Source of the DNA: Pseudomonadota bacterium
GTDB taxonomy: Bacteria; Pseudomonadota; Gammaproteobacteria; Burkholderiales; Burkholderiaceae_C
DNA: 6,661 bases
Direction of reading: 5' to 3'
NCBI GenBank assembly: GCA_030918015.1
Contig: JAUPTP010000132.1
Span: 1 to 6,661 of the forward strand
In this document: piece by piece, positions 1-6,661 of the stretch
Layout: every line of letters starts with the position of its first letter
How positions within the stretch are numbered: position 1 is the first letter of the stretch
Translations under genes and position numbers: made by a program
Notes under the pieces: model-generated
What the model saw: only the letters and a program-made list of their open reading frames with translations
Database searches by the model: none
Told to the model about the DNA's origin: nothing

Positions 1-1
1 C

Positions 2-241
2 AACCTGGAGAACTACCTGGAGTTCTCGGTGAGCGGCACGACGACGACCATCCACGTCAGCTCCACCGGCGGCTTCACCAACGGCACCTACAGCGCCGCG
101 GCCGAGGACCAGACCATCGTGCTGCAGGGCGTCGACCTGACCTCCGCCCTCGGCCTGACCTCGGGCGCGACCGACGCGCAGATCATCACCACCTTGCTGA
201 CCCAGGGCAAGCTCGTCGTCGATCCCGCCTCCGGAACCTGA
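2..241 (+). CDS. C-terminal end of a large type I-secreted (RTX/LapA-like) adhesin, 5' truncated
   Basis: This is the last 79 codons of a gene that enters from the left edge; the frame is open from base 2 to the TGA at 239-241. The peptide has the pattern of the type I secretion C-terminal target domain (the VC_A0849-like class in giant RTX adhesins): a tyrosine/leucine strand (NYLEFS), a Thr-rich stretch leading to TIHVSS, then DQTIVLQGVDL, and a final IITTLLTQGKLVV segment near the C-terminus. In this family the uncleaved C-terminal signal is recognised by the ABC transporter and membrane fusion protein, and the protein leaves through a TolC-like channel. The lapD, lapG and TolC-family genes alongside support an adhesin kept at the surface and released by LapG. 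The repeat region and the N-terminal retention module with the cleavage site lie outside the window, so size and ligand cannot be judged. A large RTX enzyme with the same signal is possible but less likely here. Confidence 0.85.
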   Translation, partial: NLENYLEFSVSGTTTTIHVSSTGGFTNGTYSAAAEDQTIVLQGVDLTSALGLTSGATDAQIITTLLTQGKLVVDPASGT

Positions 242-245
242 CGCG

Positions 246-279
246 CTGAAGGCCCCGCCTCGCGGGGGCGGGCCTTCAG
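246..279. terminator. Candidate bidirectional terminator between adhesin and lapD
   Basis: A GC-rich inverted repeat sits 4 bases after the adhesin stop. Arms CTGAAGGCCC and GGGCCTTCAG pair perfectly over 10 bp, with a further GCC/GGC pairing inside after a one-base bulge and a short loop. It lies between two convergent genes, and its right arm contains the lapD stop codon (276-278). No T-run follows on either strand, so it is not a textbook intrinsic terminator, but position and stability suit bidirectional termination. Confidence 0.6.
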
Positions 280-2177
280 CGGATGGCCGGGCCGGTCACG
301 CCGTCGACCCCGGCCGCCCACAGCTGGGGCAGCGCGGCCGGATCGCGGACGCCCTCGACGAAGACCTGCAGGCCGACGCCATGCAGCAGGCCGACGGAGC
401 TGCGCAGCCACAGCCGGCGGGTCTCGTCGCTTTCCAGCCCGTCGGTCCAGGTGGACGCGATCTTGACGTAGTCCAGCCCGGCCTCGAGCAGGCGGCCGAT
501 CGATGCCAGACGGTCGCCAGCGTGCTCGAGGCCGACGCGCACGCCCAGCGGGCGCAGCAGACGGCACATCTCGTCGAGCGCCTCGGTGTGGCGCTGCAGG
601 GCCACCTCGTCGACCTCCAGCCACAGCCATCGGGCCGCCTCGCCCGCTGCGCACACGCGCGCGTGCAGGCGCGGCAGGAACTTGGGATCCGCCAGCGACT
701 GCGGCGACAGGTTGATGCCCCGCGCCTGGTGGTCCGCCCCGATCGCGGTGAGCGCCAAGGCCACCGCGGCCATGTCGACATCGCTGCCCAGCCCGGTGCG
801 CAGCGCCATCGGCAGCCATCGACTCGCCGGCTCGAGCGGCCCGTCCTCGACCAGCTGCAGCCGCAGCGGGCATTCCTGGTGCAGCAGCGTGCCCAGTGCA
901 TCGCGCACCGGATAGGGCTGCAGCTGCAGGCGGGCGGCCATCAGCGTGTCGAGCAGCGCCCGGCGCCAGGCATCCTCGCCGCCGGGCACCGGTGCGGCAC
1001 CGGCCTCGTCGACCTGGCAGCTGAACGGCCCCCCCGCCTCGGCGGCGGCCAGCGCATGATCGGCGCTGGCCATCAGCTCGGCCACCTGGCGGTCCTGCCG
1101 GCCGGTGGTCACCGACATCACCAGCGCCACCTCCGGCAGGCCGTCGACGACGGCGCGCAGACGCTGCATCAACGTCGGCGCCAGCTCGACCGAGCCGGGA
1201 TCCTGCGGATACAGCACCGCGAAATCGCTGCCATTGAGCCGCCCGGCCACCAGGGGCGCGGGATGCCCCGGCAAGGCGCCGCTCAGGACCGCGGCGACCG
1301 AGCGCAGCAGCTCGTCGGTGCGCAGATGCCCCAGGCGCCGGTTGACCTCGGCCAGCGCCAGCAGGCGCACCAGCACGACCCGCGACTCCGCCGCACCATC
1401 CTCGCGCCCCAAGTGCGATTCGAGCGCGGCCAGGAAATGCCTCCGGTGAGCCAGTCCGGTCAGGGCATCGCAGCTGGCCTGCCGGCGCAGCTGCTCGACC
1501 TGCTGGGACTGGTCCGAGAACACCTGGTTGAGGCGCGTCACCATCATGTTCATCGCCTGCGCGACGCGGCGCAGCTCCGGCGTGCCGGGCTCGGGCACGC
1601 TGACGAAGCGCCGCTGGGTGAGCGCCTCGGCCTGGTCGACCACGGCATCGAGCGGGCCGCGCAGACGCCGCACGGCGAGATGCCCGACCAGCGCGGCCAG
1701 CACCGCCACGCCCAGCGCCCACAGGGTCATGCGCACGCTCGTCGCCCACAGGTCGGCATAGGCGAATGCCGACTGGCTGCGCAGCTCCAGCGTGCCGATC
1801 TGGTTCCATCCGTTCGAGACCTGGGCCACGCCGGCCCGGGGATGCACCGGCACCTGGTCGACGAACCAGGTCGGCACGCCCCGGATCACCACGGGCATGT
1901 TGCGCTCGACCCTCACCCGGCCGTCGGGCGAGACCAGCCGGATCGACTGGTAGTGCCCGGTGTCGAACTGGGACGCGATCGCCAGCTCCAGCAAGGCGGC
2001 ATCGCCCCGCTGCTGGGACAGCGACAGCGCCAGCGTCTGCGCGTTGTCGTTGTTCTTCATCGACAGCTGCGCCTCGAGCGAGCTGCGCGCCGTCCAGATC
2101 GACATCACCACGCTGCCGGCCGTGGCCAGGACGATGGTGCCCATGATGAGGATCCAGACCTGTCGGATCAGGGACAT
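276..2177 (-). CDS. lapD: LapD-like inner-membrane c-di-GMP receptor with degenerate GGDEF and EAL domains
   Basis: The 633-residue product has LapD architecture. A transmembrane helix (about 8-28) precedes a periplasmic LapD/MoxY-type domain (about 30-148). A second helix (about 152-170) leads to a HAMP linker (about 171-222), a GGDEF domain (about 230-385) and an EAL domain (about 405-633). The signature GGDEF is replaced by NGSDF near residue 315, and EAL reads E435-C436-P437. The metal-binding DDFGTG of active EAL enzymes is EHAGDR near 551-556. Neither cyclase nor phosphodiesterase activity is expected; known LapD proteins instead use the EAL domain to bind c-di-GMP and pass the signal through HAMP to the periplasmic domain, which captures LapG. 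Trp124 in the NGW turn matches, from memory, the Trp that LapD inserts into LapG. The start is well supported by AAGGAG 5 bases upstream of the ATG. It follows lapG by 81 bases on the same strand, probably as one transcription unit. Confidence 0.92.
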   Translation of the reverse strand: MSLIRQVWILIMGTIVLATAGSVVMSIWTARSSLEAQLSMKNNDNAQTLALSLSQQRGDAALLELAIASQFDTGHYQSIRLVSPDGRVRVERNMPVVIRGVPTWFVDQVPVHPRAGVAQVSNGWNQIGTLELRSQSAFAYADLWATSVRMTLWALGVAVLAALVGHLAVRRLRGPLDAVVDQAEALTQRRFVSVPEPGTPELRRVAQAMNMMVTRLNQVFSDQSQQVEQLRRQASCDALTGLAHRRHFLAALESHLGREDGAAESRVVLVRLLALAEVNRRLGHLRTDELLRSVAAVLSGALPGHPAPLVAGRLNGSDFAVLYPQDPGSVELAPTLMQRLRAVVDGLPEVALVMSVTTGRQDRQVAELMASADHALAAAEAGGPFSCQVDEAGAAPVPGGEDAWRRALLDTLMAARLQLQPYPVRDALGTLLHQECPLRLQLVEDGPLEPASRWLPMALRTGLGSDVDMAAVALALTAIGADHQARGINLSPQSLADPKFLPRLHARVCAAGEAARWLWLEVDEVALQRHTEALDEMCRLLRPLGVRVGLEHAGDRLASIGRLLEAGLDYVKIASTWTDGLESDETRRLWLRSSVGLLHGVGLQVFVEGVRDPAALPQLWAAGVDGVTGPAIR

Positions 2178-2182
2178 GGGGG

Positions 2183-2188
2183 CTCCTT
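2183..2188 (-). promoter_or_regulatory. Strong Shine-Dalgarno of lapD
   Basis: On the minus strand this reads AAGGAG, 5 bases before the ATG at 2177-2175. It fixes the lapD start and argues against the other-frame reading that begins further upstream at 2196. Confidence 0.8.
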
Positions 2189-2258
2189 GTCTGCATGCAT
2201 TGTCATCACATCACATCCGTCATCGTTGTTTTTTCACAATCAGGCCTGTCAGACAACA

Positions 2259-2912
2259 TCAGAACACGCCCTGTTCACGGGCCCTGATCAGGACATCACG
2301 CCAGCGCGACAGCCGTGCCCCAGGGTCGTTCGAGCCCGGCCCGTTGGTTCCTTGCCACAGTCCATCCGCATTGAAGCTGAAGACGGGCTGAAGATCGGGG
2401 CGGCGCGACGCGGGACGGATCTCTCCGATCAGGTTGTCGAGGATCAGCGGCTCGGTGGTCGGCGTGGCGTAGTAGGCCAGCACCATGTGCGCCTGCTGCA
2501 CGCCCCCGGCGCCACCGAGCGTGGCGCGCACGTAGACGAGCCGCAGTTTCACTGGCGGCACGCCTGCCGCCAGCAGCGAGAAATACTTGCCGATGGCGTA
2601 GTCCTCACAGTCGCCCTGCCCCTGCGCGAACATCTCCAGGGGTGTGGCCCAGTAGTCGATCTGCCCCCACACTTCGGTGTCCTCGCGGAAATAGATGCGC
2701 CGATTGAAGAACTGATTGATCAGTTCGAGTCGCCGCTCGTCATCCAGGCGCAGCCCCATCTGCACGGTCTCGATCAAGGATTGCGCCAGGTCCACCGTGC
2801 GCGCGCCATGGCGCTGCGCCTGCCGCATCAGCAGCGGCGCATCCCAGGCCTCGCCGGCCGACGGACACAGCATCATGCCCGCCAGGGTGAGAGGAATCAT
2901 CCGCTTCAGCAT
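2259..2912 (-). CDS. lapG: LapG-like periplasmic transglutaminase-fold cysteine protease
   Basis: This belongs to the bacterial transglutaminase-like cysteine proteinase family (LapG, DUF920). From the chosen start it is 217 residues: a signal peptide (about 1-22, basic MLKR start, hydrophobic core, then SAGEA before the WD that opens the mature chain) followed by the catalytic domain. The catalytic triad is visible as Cys102 in GDCEDYA, His142 in QQAHMVL and Asp159 in LILDN. The acidic residues flanking the Cys match the calcium-binding site known in this family. LapG proteases cut a di-alanine site near the N-terminus of LapA-type adhesins and release them; LapD bound to c-di-GMP inhibits this by sequestration. 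The gene lies just upstream of lapD. The start is uncertain: in-frame ATGs at 2996 (28 residues longer), 2987 and 2900 also exist and none has a convincing Shine-Dalgarno. I chose 2912 because the signal peptide then begins at once. Confidence 0.9.
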   Translation of the reverse strand: MLKRMIPLTLAGMMLCPSAGEAWDAPLLMRQAQRHGARTVDLAQSLIETVQMGLRLDDERRLELINQFFNRRIYFREDTEVWGQIDYWATPLEMFAQGQGDCEDYAIGKYFSLLAAGVPPVKLRLVYVRATLGGAGGVQQAHMVLAYYATPTTEPLILDNLIGEIRPASRRPDLQPVFSFNADGLWQGTNGPGSNDPGARLSRWRDVLIRAREQGVF

Positions 2913-2989
2913 GGCACGGGCCTGCGCGATTCTCTGCACGCCGCAGAGGATCGATCGGACGAACAACGTGGACAGAACATCATCCATGC

Positions 2990-3001
2990 CCGACATGTCG
3001 G
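2990..3001. repeat. Perfect 12-bp palindrome CCGACATGTCGG, candidate operator
   Basis: Each half mirrors the other exactly around the central CATG. It lies in the divergent region and contains the ATG of the longest possible lapG reading (2994-2996). Such a palindrome suits a dimeric regulator, but which protein binds, if any, cannot be told. Confidence 0.35.
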
Positions 3002-3006
3002 CAAGC

Positions 3007-3030
3007 AGATGTCAGAAGCGTAGATGTCAG
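3007..3030. repeat. Direct repeat AGATGTCAG, two copies 15 bp apart
   Basis: Identical 9-base copies occupy 3007-3015 and 3022-3030. The right half of the adjacent palindrome (ACATGTC at 2993-2999) resembles the ATGTC core, so three related motifs recur at steps of 14 and 15 bp. They may be regulator binding sites, or the match may be chance. Confidence 0.35.
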
Positions 3031-3082
3031 TCACGAAAACTCCGACCCCGAAGTGAACATTGCGATTTTGTTCGCGCACTTC

Positions 3083-3112
3083 TTGGAAGCCAGCGACTCG
3101 GTGTGGAATACT
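3083..3112 (+). promoter_or_regulatory. Weak sigma70-like promoter candidate for the TolC-family gene
   Basis: TTGGAA (3083-3088) and AATACT (3107-3112) each match 4 of 6 consensus bases, separated by 18 bp, in the AT-richer part of the divergent region. Transcription would begin near 3119, giving a leader of about 137 bases. Matches of this quality occur by chance. Confidence 0.3.
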
Positions 3113-3152
3113 CGTCGAAGGTTGTTCCCCGCGTGCCCAGAGATTTCCTTCC

Positions 3153-3195
3153 GAGGGCGGGACCTCCCTCCGCGTGTCGACCGGGAGAGACACGC
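3153..3195 (+). other. Two consecutive potential stem-loops in the tolC leader
   Basis: The first pairs GAGGG (3153-3157) with CCCTC (3166-3170) over an 8-base loop. The second pairs GCGTGTC (3172-3178) with GACACGC (3189-3195) over a 10-base loop. They lie 60 to 100 bases before the ATG and would be in the mRNA if transcription starts near 3119. There is no T-run after them, so they are not a terminator, and I recognise no riboswitch family. Confidence 0.35.
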
Positions 3196-3255
3196 AGGCA
3201 GTGTGTTTCACCATCAATGTCCCATCCGAAGGCCAGCGCAAGGATTCACGACACA

Positions 3256-5130
3256 ATGAACAAGGCAGCATCTCATCTCGCCATCGGCCTGATCGCTCTC
3301 GCCTGCCAGGTTGCGGTCGCGCAGACCCCCGATCCGCTCAAGGAGGCGGTGCAGCGCGCGATCACCACCAACCCGGAGGTCACGGCCCGCCTGAATGCCT
3401 TCCGTGCGTCAGCCGACGAGGTCGATGTTGCCCGTGGCGCCTACTATCCGCGCGTGGACCTGTCGGCGGAGGCCAACCGGATCAACGAGCGCTACAGCTC
3501 GTCCAGCCAGAGCATGACCAGCACCGGCGTGGCGCTGTCGGCCACCCAGCTGCTCTGGGACGGCTTCCAGACGATGAACCAGGTCGATCGGCTCGGCCAT
3601 GCCCGCCTGGTGCGCTACTTCGAGTTCATCGACACCAGCGAGCAGGTGGCGCTCGAGAGCGTGCGCGCCTACATCGACGTGCAGCGCCAGCGCAAGCTCG
3701 TGCGCCTGGCCGAGGACAACTATGTCCAGCACCGCCATGTGCATGACCAGATCCAGTCGCGGGTGCGCGCCGGCGTCGGCCGCGGCGTCGACCTCGAGCA
3801 GGCTGCCGCCCGCCTGGCGCTGGCCGAGTCGAACCTCACCACCGAGACCTCGAACCTGCACGACGTGACGGAGCGCTTCCGGCGCCTGACCGGCGGTCTG
3901 CCGCCGGTCGAGATGCCCGCGGTCAGCGGCCTGGAGCGCGGCGTGCCCGCCACCAGCGGCGCCGCCCTGGAGCAGTCGGTCAAGCGCAACGCCGCGATCG
4001 CGGCGGCGGTCGAGAACCTGCGCGCGGCCCAGTCCGTCTCGCGCGAGAAGGAAGGCAACCTCTACCAGCCCCGCGTCGAGGCCCGCGTGCGCTCGATCAC
4101 CGGCAGCAACGTGGATGGCAACGCCGACATGAAGCGCAACACCACCGCCGGCGTGGCGCTGAACTGGAACCTGTTCAACGGCGGCTCCGACAAGGCCCGC
4201 GTGCGCCAGGCGGCCAACCAGCTCAACCAGGCGGCCGACACCCGCGACAAGGCCTGCCGCGATGCACGCCAGACCGCCGCGATCGCCTACCAGGACAGCC
4301 AGAAGCTGGTCGAGCAGCTCACCTACCTCGACCGCCATGTGCTCTCGAGCGAGAAGGTGCGCGACGCCTATCGCCAGCAGTTCGACATCGGCCAGCGCAC
4401 GCTGCTGGACCTGCTGAACTCCGAAAACGAGATCTATGGCGCACGCCGCGCCTATGTCAACGCCGAGCATGACCTGCAGATCGCGCGGGCCCGCACCCAC
4501 GCGGCCAACAGCAGCCTGGTGGCCTCGCTCGGCCTGACGCGCGCCGGCTCGACCGAGGACGAGCCCGCCGAGGGCCGCTACTGGCAGGCCGGCGAGGATG
4601 CCGCCACCCGCTGCCCGATCAGCGCCACCGAACTGACCGCCACGCCCAAGGCCGATCTGGACGCGCGGGCACGCCAGATGGGGGCGGCACTGACGCCGCT
4701 GCCGGGCGCGCGCAGCAGCATGCCGGCGGCGGCCGCCGCCGCATCCGTTCCGCCCGAAGCCGCCACCGCAGCGACCGCCGACCCGGTCCCGAGCACCCCC
4801 GTCTCGCAGCGCCTGCTCGACTGGGCCGCCACCTGGGGCAGCAAGGACGCCACGCGCTATCTGAGCTTCTACGACGCCAGCTTCAAGCCGGAGGGCTCGA
4901 CCTCGCGCACCACCTGGTTCGCCAACCGCACCAAGCTGCTGCAGAAAAGCGGCCCGGTCGAGATGAAGATCGCCAACGTGCAGCGCCGCACGGTCTCGCC
5001 GGCGCTCGTCGAGACCCGCTTCGACCAGATGTACACCTCCAAGGACCTGACCGACAAGGCGCAGAAGGTGCTCACCTGGAAGCGCCGTGGCGCCGAGTGG
5101 TACATCGTCAAGGAAACCACGACGCGCTGA
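3256..5130 (+). CDS. TolC-family type I secretion outer-membrane channel with C-terminal NTF2-like domain
   Basis: The 624-residue product begins with a signal peptide (1-22, cleavage after AVA), then a TolC-type domain (about 26-430). Its diagnostic pieces are the N-terminal NPEVTARLNAFRASADEVDVARGAYYPRV region (written here in part), the repeat WNLFNGG near 304-310, and FDIGQRTLLDLLNSENEIY near 376-394, the hallmark of type I secretion TolC proteins. TolC trimers form the outer-membrane barrel and periplasmic tunnel. Here the likely cargo is the neighbouring adhesin, which makes it a LapE-type channel. Beyond the TolC domain are about 85 residues of Ala/Pro-rich linker (about 430-515), then about 105 residues (517-621) resembling the NTF2/SnoaL fold: RLLDWAATW, ATRYLSFYD and a closing VLTWKRRGAEWYIV strand pair. 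That extension makes it longer than the usual 430-490. The start is chosen because it opens directly on the signal peptide and has AAGGA at 3240-3244, 11 bases upstream. The frame stays open further upstream, but that part looks noncoding. Confidence 0.92.
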   Translation: MNKAASHLAIGLIALACQVAVAQTPDPLKEAVQRAITTNPEVTARLNAFRASADEVDVARGAYYPRVDLSAEANRINERYSSSSQSMTSTGVALSATQLLWDGFQTMNQVDRLGHARLVRYFEFIDTSEQVALESVRAYIDVQRQRKLVRLAEDNYVQHRHVHDQIQSRVRAGVGRGVDLEQAAARLALAESNLTTETSNLHDVTERFRRLTGGLPPVEMPAVSGLERGVPATSGAALEQSVKRNAAIAAAVENLRAAQSVSREKEGNLYQPRVEARVRSITGSNVDGNADMKRNTTAGVALNWNLFNGGSDKARVRQAANQLNQAADTRDKACRDARQTAAIAYQDSQKLVEQLTYLDRHVLSSEKVRDAYRQQFDIGQRTLLDLLNSENEIYGARRAYVNAEHDLQIARARTHAANSSLVASLGLTRAGSTEDEPAEGRYWQAGEDAATRCPISATELTATPKADLDARARQMGAALTPLPGARSSMPAAAAAASVPPEAATAATADPVPSTPVSQRLLDWAATWGSKDATRYLSFYDASFKPEGSTSRTTWFANRTKLLQKSGPVEMKIANVQRRTVSPALVETRFDQMYTSKDLTDKAQKVLTWKRRGAEWYIVKETTTR

Positions 5131-5136
5131 CAGCGC
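5124..5136. terminator. Short inverted repeat at the tolC stop, possible terminator
   Basis: GCGCTG-A-CAGCGC spans the TGA of the TolC-family gene and would fold as a 5-bp stem with a 3-base loop. Only 14 bases separate this stop from that of the convergent gene, so any termination signal must overlap coding sequence. The stem is short and lacks a T-run. Confidence 0.25.
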
Positions 5137-5144
5137 CCGTAGAG

Positions 5145-5573
5145 TCAGGGGCGGCCCAGGACGCGGATCATCGCGCCCGAGCGGGCATCGAAGAGCGCCG
5201 CGTCGATCACCCGCCCGGGCTGCCGGGCGTCATAGACCTGCACCCGCACCTCCTGCGCACGCGGCCCCGGGGAGATCAGCCATGCGCCCGGCTCGATGCC
5301 GGTCGGCGTGTCCTCGCAACGGAATGCGGACTGCGGCGGCGCGGCCAGCCGCTCCGGATGCCAGAGGCGGCATTCGCCTTCGGGCGGCAGCTGGGCCAGG
5401 GGAATGCGCACCGGGCGCGACCGCTGGAAGTAGGACGAACGCTCATCCTGGCGCACCCGCTCCTCGCCCCGCAGTCCCGCCGACGCGGCCATGTCCCGCC
5501 CTTCGTCAGCCCGGACACCGGACCCGAACGCCATGAGGACGGCCAGGATCGGTGCGGCAACGAACTGGAACAT
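5145..5573 (-). CDS. Small exported protein of unknown function
   Basis: I do not recognise a named family. The 142-residue product starts with a clear signal peptide (MFQFVAAPILAVLMAFGSGVRA, split here as a basic-poor start, hydrophobic core 4-18 and VRA cleavage at 22), with no lipobox cysteine, so a soluble periplasmic protein is expected. A charged stretch (23-53) is followed by RIPLAQLPPEGECRLWHPE (56-74), resembling the LPPxGxCRxW motif I recall from small periplasmic proteins of Betaproteobacteria. The two cysteines of the mature protein, Cys68 and Cys86, could form a disulfide. The end (about 96-140) is strand-rich: GAWLISP, VRVQVYDARQPG, VIDAALFDARSGAMIRVL. The start at 5573 is supported by CGGAG 6 bases upstream; a longer frame to 5732 exists, but its upstream part lacks coding character and overlaps a promoter candidate. 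It is convergent with the TolC-family gene, with no visible functional link. Confidence 0.75.
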   Translation of the reverse strand: MFQFVAAPILAVLMAFGSGVRADEGRDMAASAGLRGEERVRQDERSSYFQRSRPVRIPLAQLPPEGECRLWHPERLAAPPQSAFRCEDTPTGIEPGAWLISPGPRAQEVRVQVYDARQPGRVIDAALFDARSGAMIRVLGRP

Positions 5574-5727
5574 CGGAAACTCCGGCCGGGCAGCACCGGC
5601 GATGACAGGATGCAGGCGATCATGCCGAGAACACGGCGCCAGCGCGGGAGATCGGAAGATCAGGACGGGCTCATGCAGCGCGACAGCGAAAAGGCAGCCC
5701 GGAGCGTCCTGCGCCGGGCCGGCGATC

Positions 5728-5756
5728 AGCATAGCGGTTGCATGATTTTTCGTCCA
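5728..5756 (-). promoter_or_regulatory. Sigma70-like promoter candidate for the small exported protein
   Basis: On the minus strand, TGGACG (5756-5751) and TATGCT (5733-5728) each match 4 of 6 consensus bases with ideal 17-bp spacing, and the spacer opens with an A-run. Transcription would begin near 5720, leaving a leader of roughly 147 bases before the ATG at 5573. It lies after guaA, so the small gene need not depend on guaA readthrough. Confidence 0.45.
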
Positions 5757-5760
5757 TTCG

Positions 5761-5779
5761 CAGGCCGGCGGCCGGGCTG
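5761..5779 (-). terminator. Imperfect GC-rich palindrome after guaA, weak terminator candidate
   Basis: Nineteen bases pair as CAG/CTG outside, one G/G mismatch, then CCGGC/GCCGG around a single central base; the real loop would be at least 3 bases. It begins 21 bases after the guaA stop. No T-run follows on the minus strand, so termination here is only a suggestion. Confidence 0.25.
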
Positions 5780-5800
5780 TCGCGTCAACGCATCAGCGGA

Positions 5801-6661
<861 letters not shown>

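Larger units (their letters stand above)
2913..3255. promoter_or_regulatory. Divergent regulatory region between lapG and the TolC-family gene
   Basis: This 343-base stretch separates divergent genes and must hold both promoters. Its middle (about 3030-3120) looks AT-richer than the flanking genes. It contains a palindrome (2990-3001), a direct repeat (3007-3030), one weak sigma70-like promoter facing right (3083-3112) and two consecutive potential hairpins in the tolC leader (3153-3195). I see no convincing sigma70 promoter facing lapG, no sigma54 site, and no match to a c-di-GMP riboswitch core. If lapG starts at 2996, the region shrinks to 259 bases. Confidence 0.6.
5574..5800 (-). other. 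guaA 3' intergenic region and leader of the small exported protein
   Basis: These 227 bases hold the weak guaA terminator candidate, the promoter candidate at 5728-5756 and the inferred long leader of the small gene. The frame of the small gene stays open through most of it, but the translation looks random and no other reading has a ribosome site I would trust. Confidence 0.4.

Noticed and set aside
88..2196. 702-codon open frame on the minus strand overlapping lapD in another frame
   Set aside because: The product is Arg/Ala/Gly-rich low-complexity sequence with no domain. The lapD frame has the domains and the Shine-Dalgarno.
2192..2217. TGCATGCA palindrome and CATCA repeat (2.8 copies) between lapG and lapD
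   Set aside because: Both are very short, and I could not find a credible promoter or terminator with them in this AT-richer 81-base spacer.
381..3023. 880-codon open frame on the plus strand opposite lapD and lapG
   Set aside because: The translation is rich in Gln, Arg, His and Ala without recognisable domains. It is the antisense shadow expected from high GC at third codon positions, and the opposite strand encodes clear LapD and LapG.
3131..3195. Possible c-di-GMP riboswitch in the tolC leader
   Set aside because: The conserved GEMM core elements are not present; only simple hairpins are seen.
2716..3255. In-frame upstream extension of the TolC-family gene, 180 codons longer
   Set aside because: It overlaps lapG on the other strand, has Ser/Arg-rich random-looking sequence and would bury the signal peptide inside the protein.
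3409..4500. 363-codon minus-strand frame opposite the TolC-family gene
   Set aside because: It is a compositional shadow; the plus strand carries unmistakable TolC motifs throughout.
5728..5755. Plus-strand hairpin-like ATCAGCA...TGCATGAT followed by TTTTT, resembling an intrinsic terminator
   Set aside because: The stem is weak, with a bulge and only A/T-rich outer pairs, and no plus-strand gene ends upstream. The same bases make a better minus-strand promoter.

Overview
The window is GC-rich, densely coded bacterial chromosome. The GuaA C-terminus has the residue pattern and short insertions I associate with Betaproteobacteria, probably Burkholderiales. This placement is from memory, not a search. 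Four complete protein genes and the ends of two others are visible, with no tRNA, rRNA, insertion sequence, phage gene or CRISPR array.

Layout. Bases 2-241 (+) are the last 79 codons of a large secreted protein carrying a type I secretion C-terminal signal of the RTX/LapA adhesin kind. A GC-rich inverted repeat (246-279) separates it from a convergent pair on the minus strand: lapG (2912-2259), a periplasmic transglutaminase-fold cysteine protease, followed by lapD (2177-276), an inner-membrane c-di-GMP receptor with degenerate GGDEF and EAL domains. Divergent from lapG, after a 343-base regulatory region, lies a TolC-family outer-membrane channel gene (3256-5130, +) whose product has an extra C-terminal NTF2/SnoaL-like domain. 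It converges 14 bases from a small exported protein of unknown function (5573-5145, -). Beyond that, guaA (GMP synthase, minus strand) runs off the right edge.

How the genes work together. From established Lap biology, a giant adhesin is exported by a type I system (ABC transporter, membrane fusion protein, TolC-like channel) and held at the outer membrane by an N-terminal retention module. LapD bound to c-di-GMP sequesters LapG. When c-di-GMP falls, LapG is freed, cuts the adhesin near its N-terminus and releases the cell from the surface. This window holds the end of the adhesin, both regulators and the outer-membrane channel. The ABC ATPase and fusion protein are not here and presumably lie nearby. 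guaA supplies GMP and is probably a housekeeping neighbour only.

Novelty. The core system is known. The least ordinary points are the NTF2-like extension on the TolC homologue, the strongly eroded catalytic motifs of LapD, and the palindrome, repeats and hairpins of the lapG-tolC divergent region. I see no clearly undescribed system.
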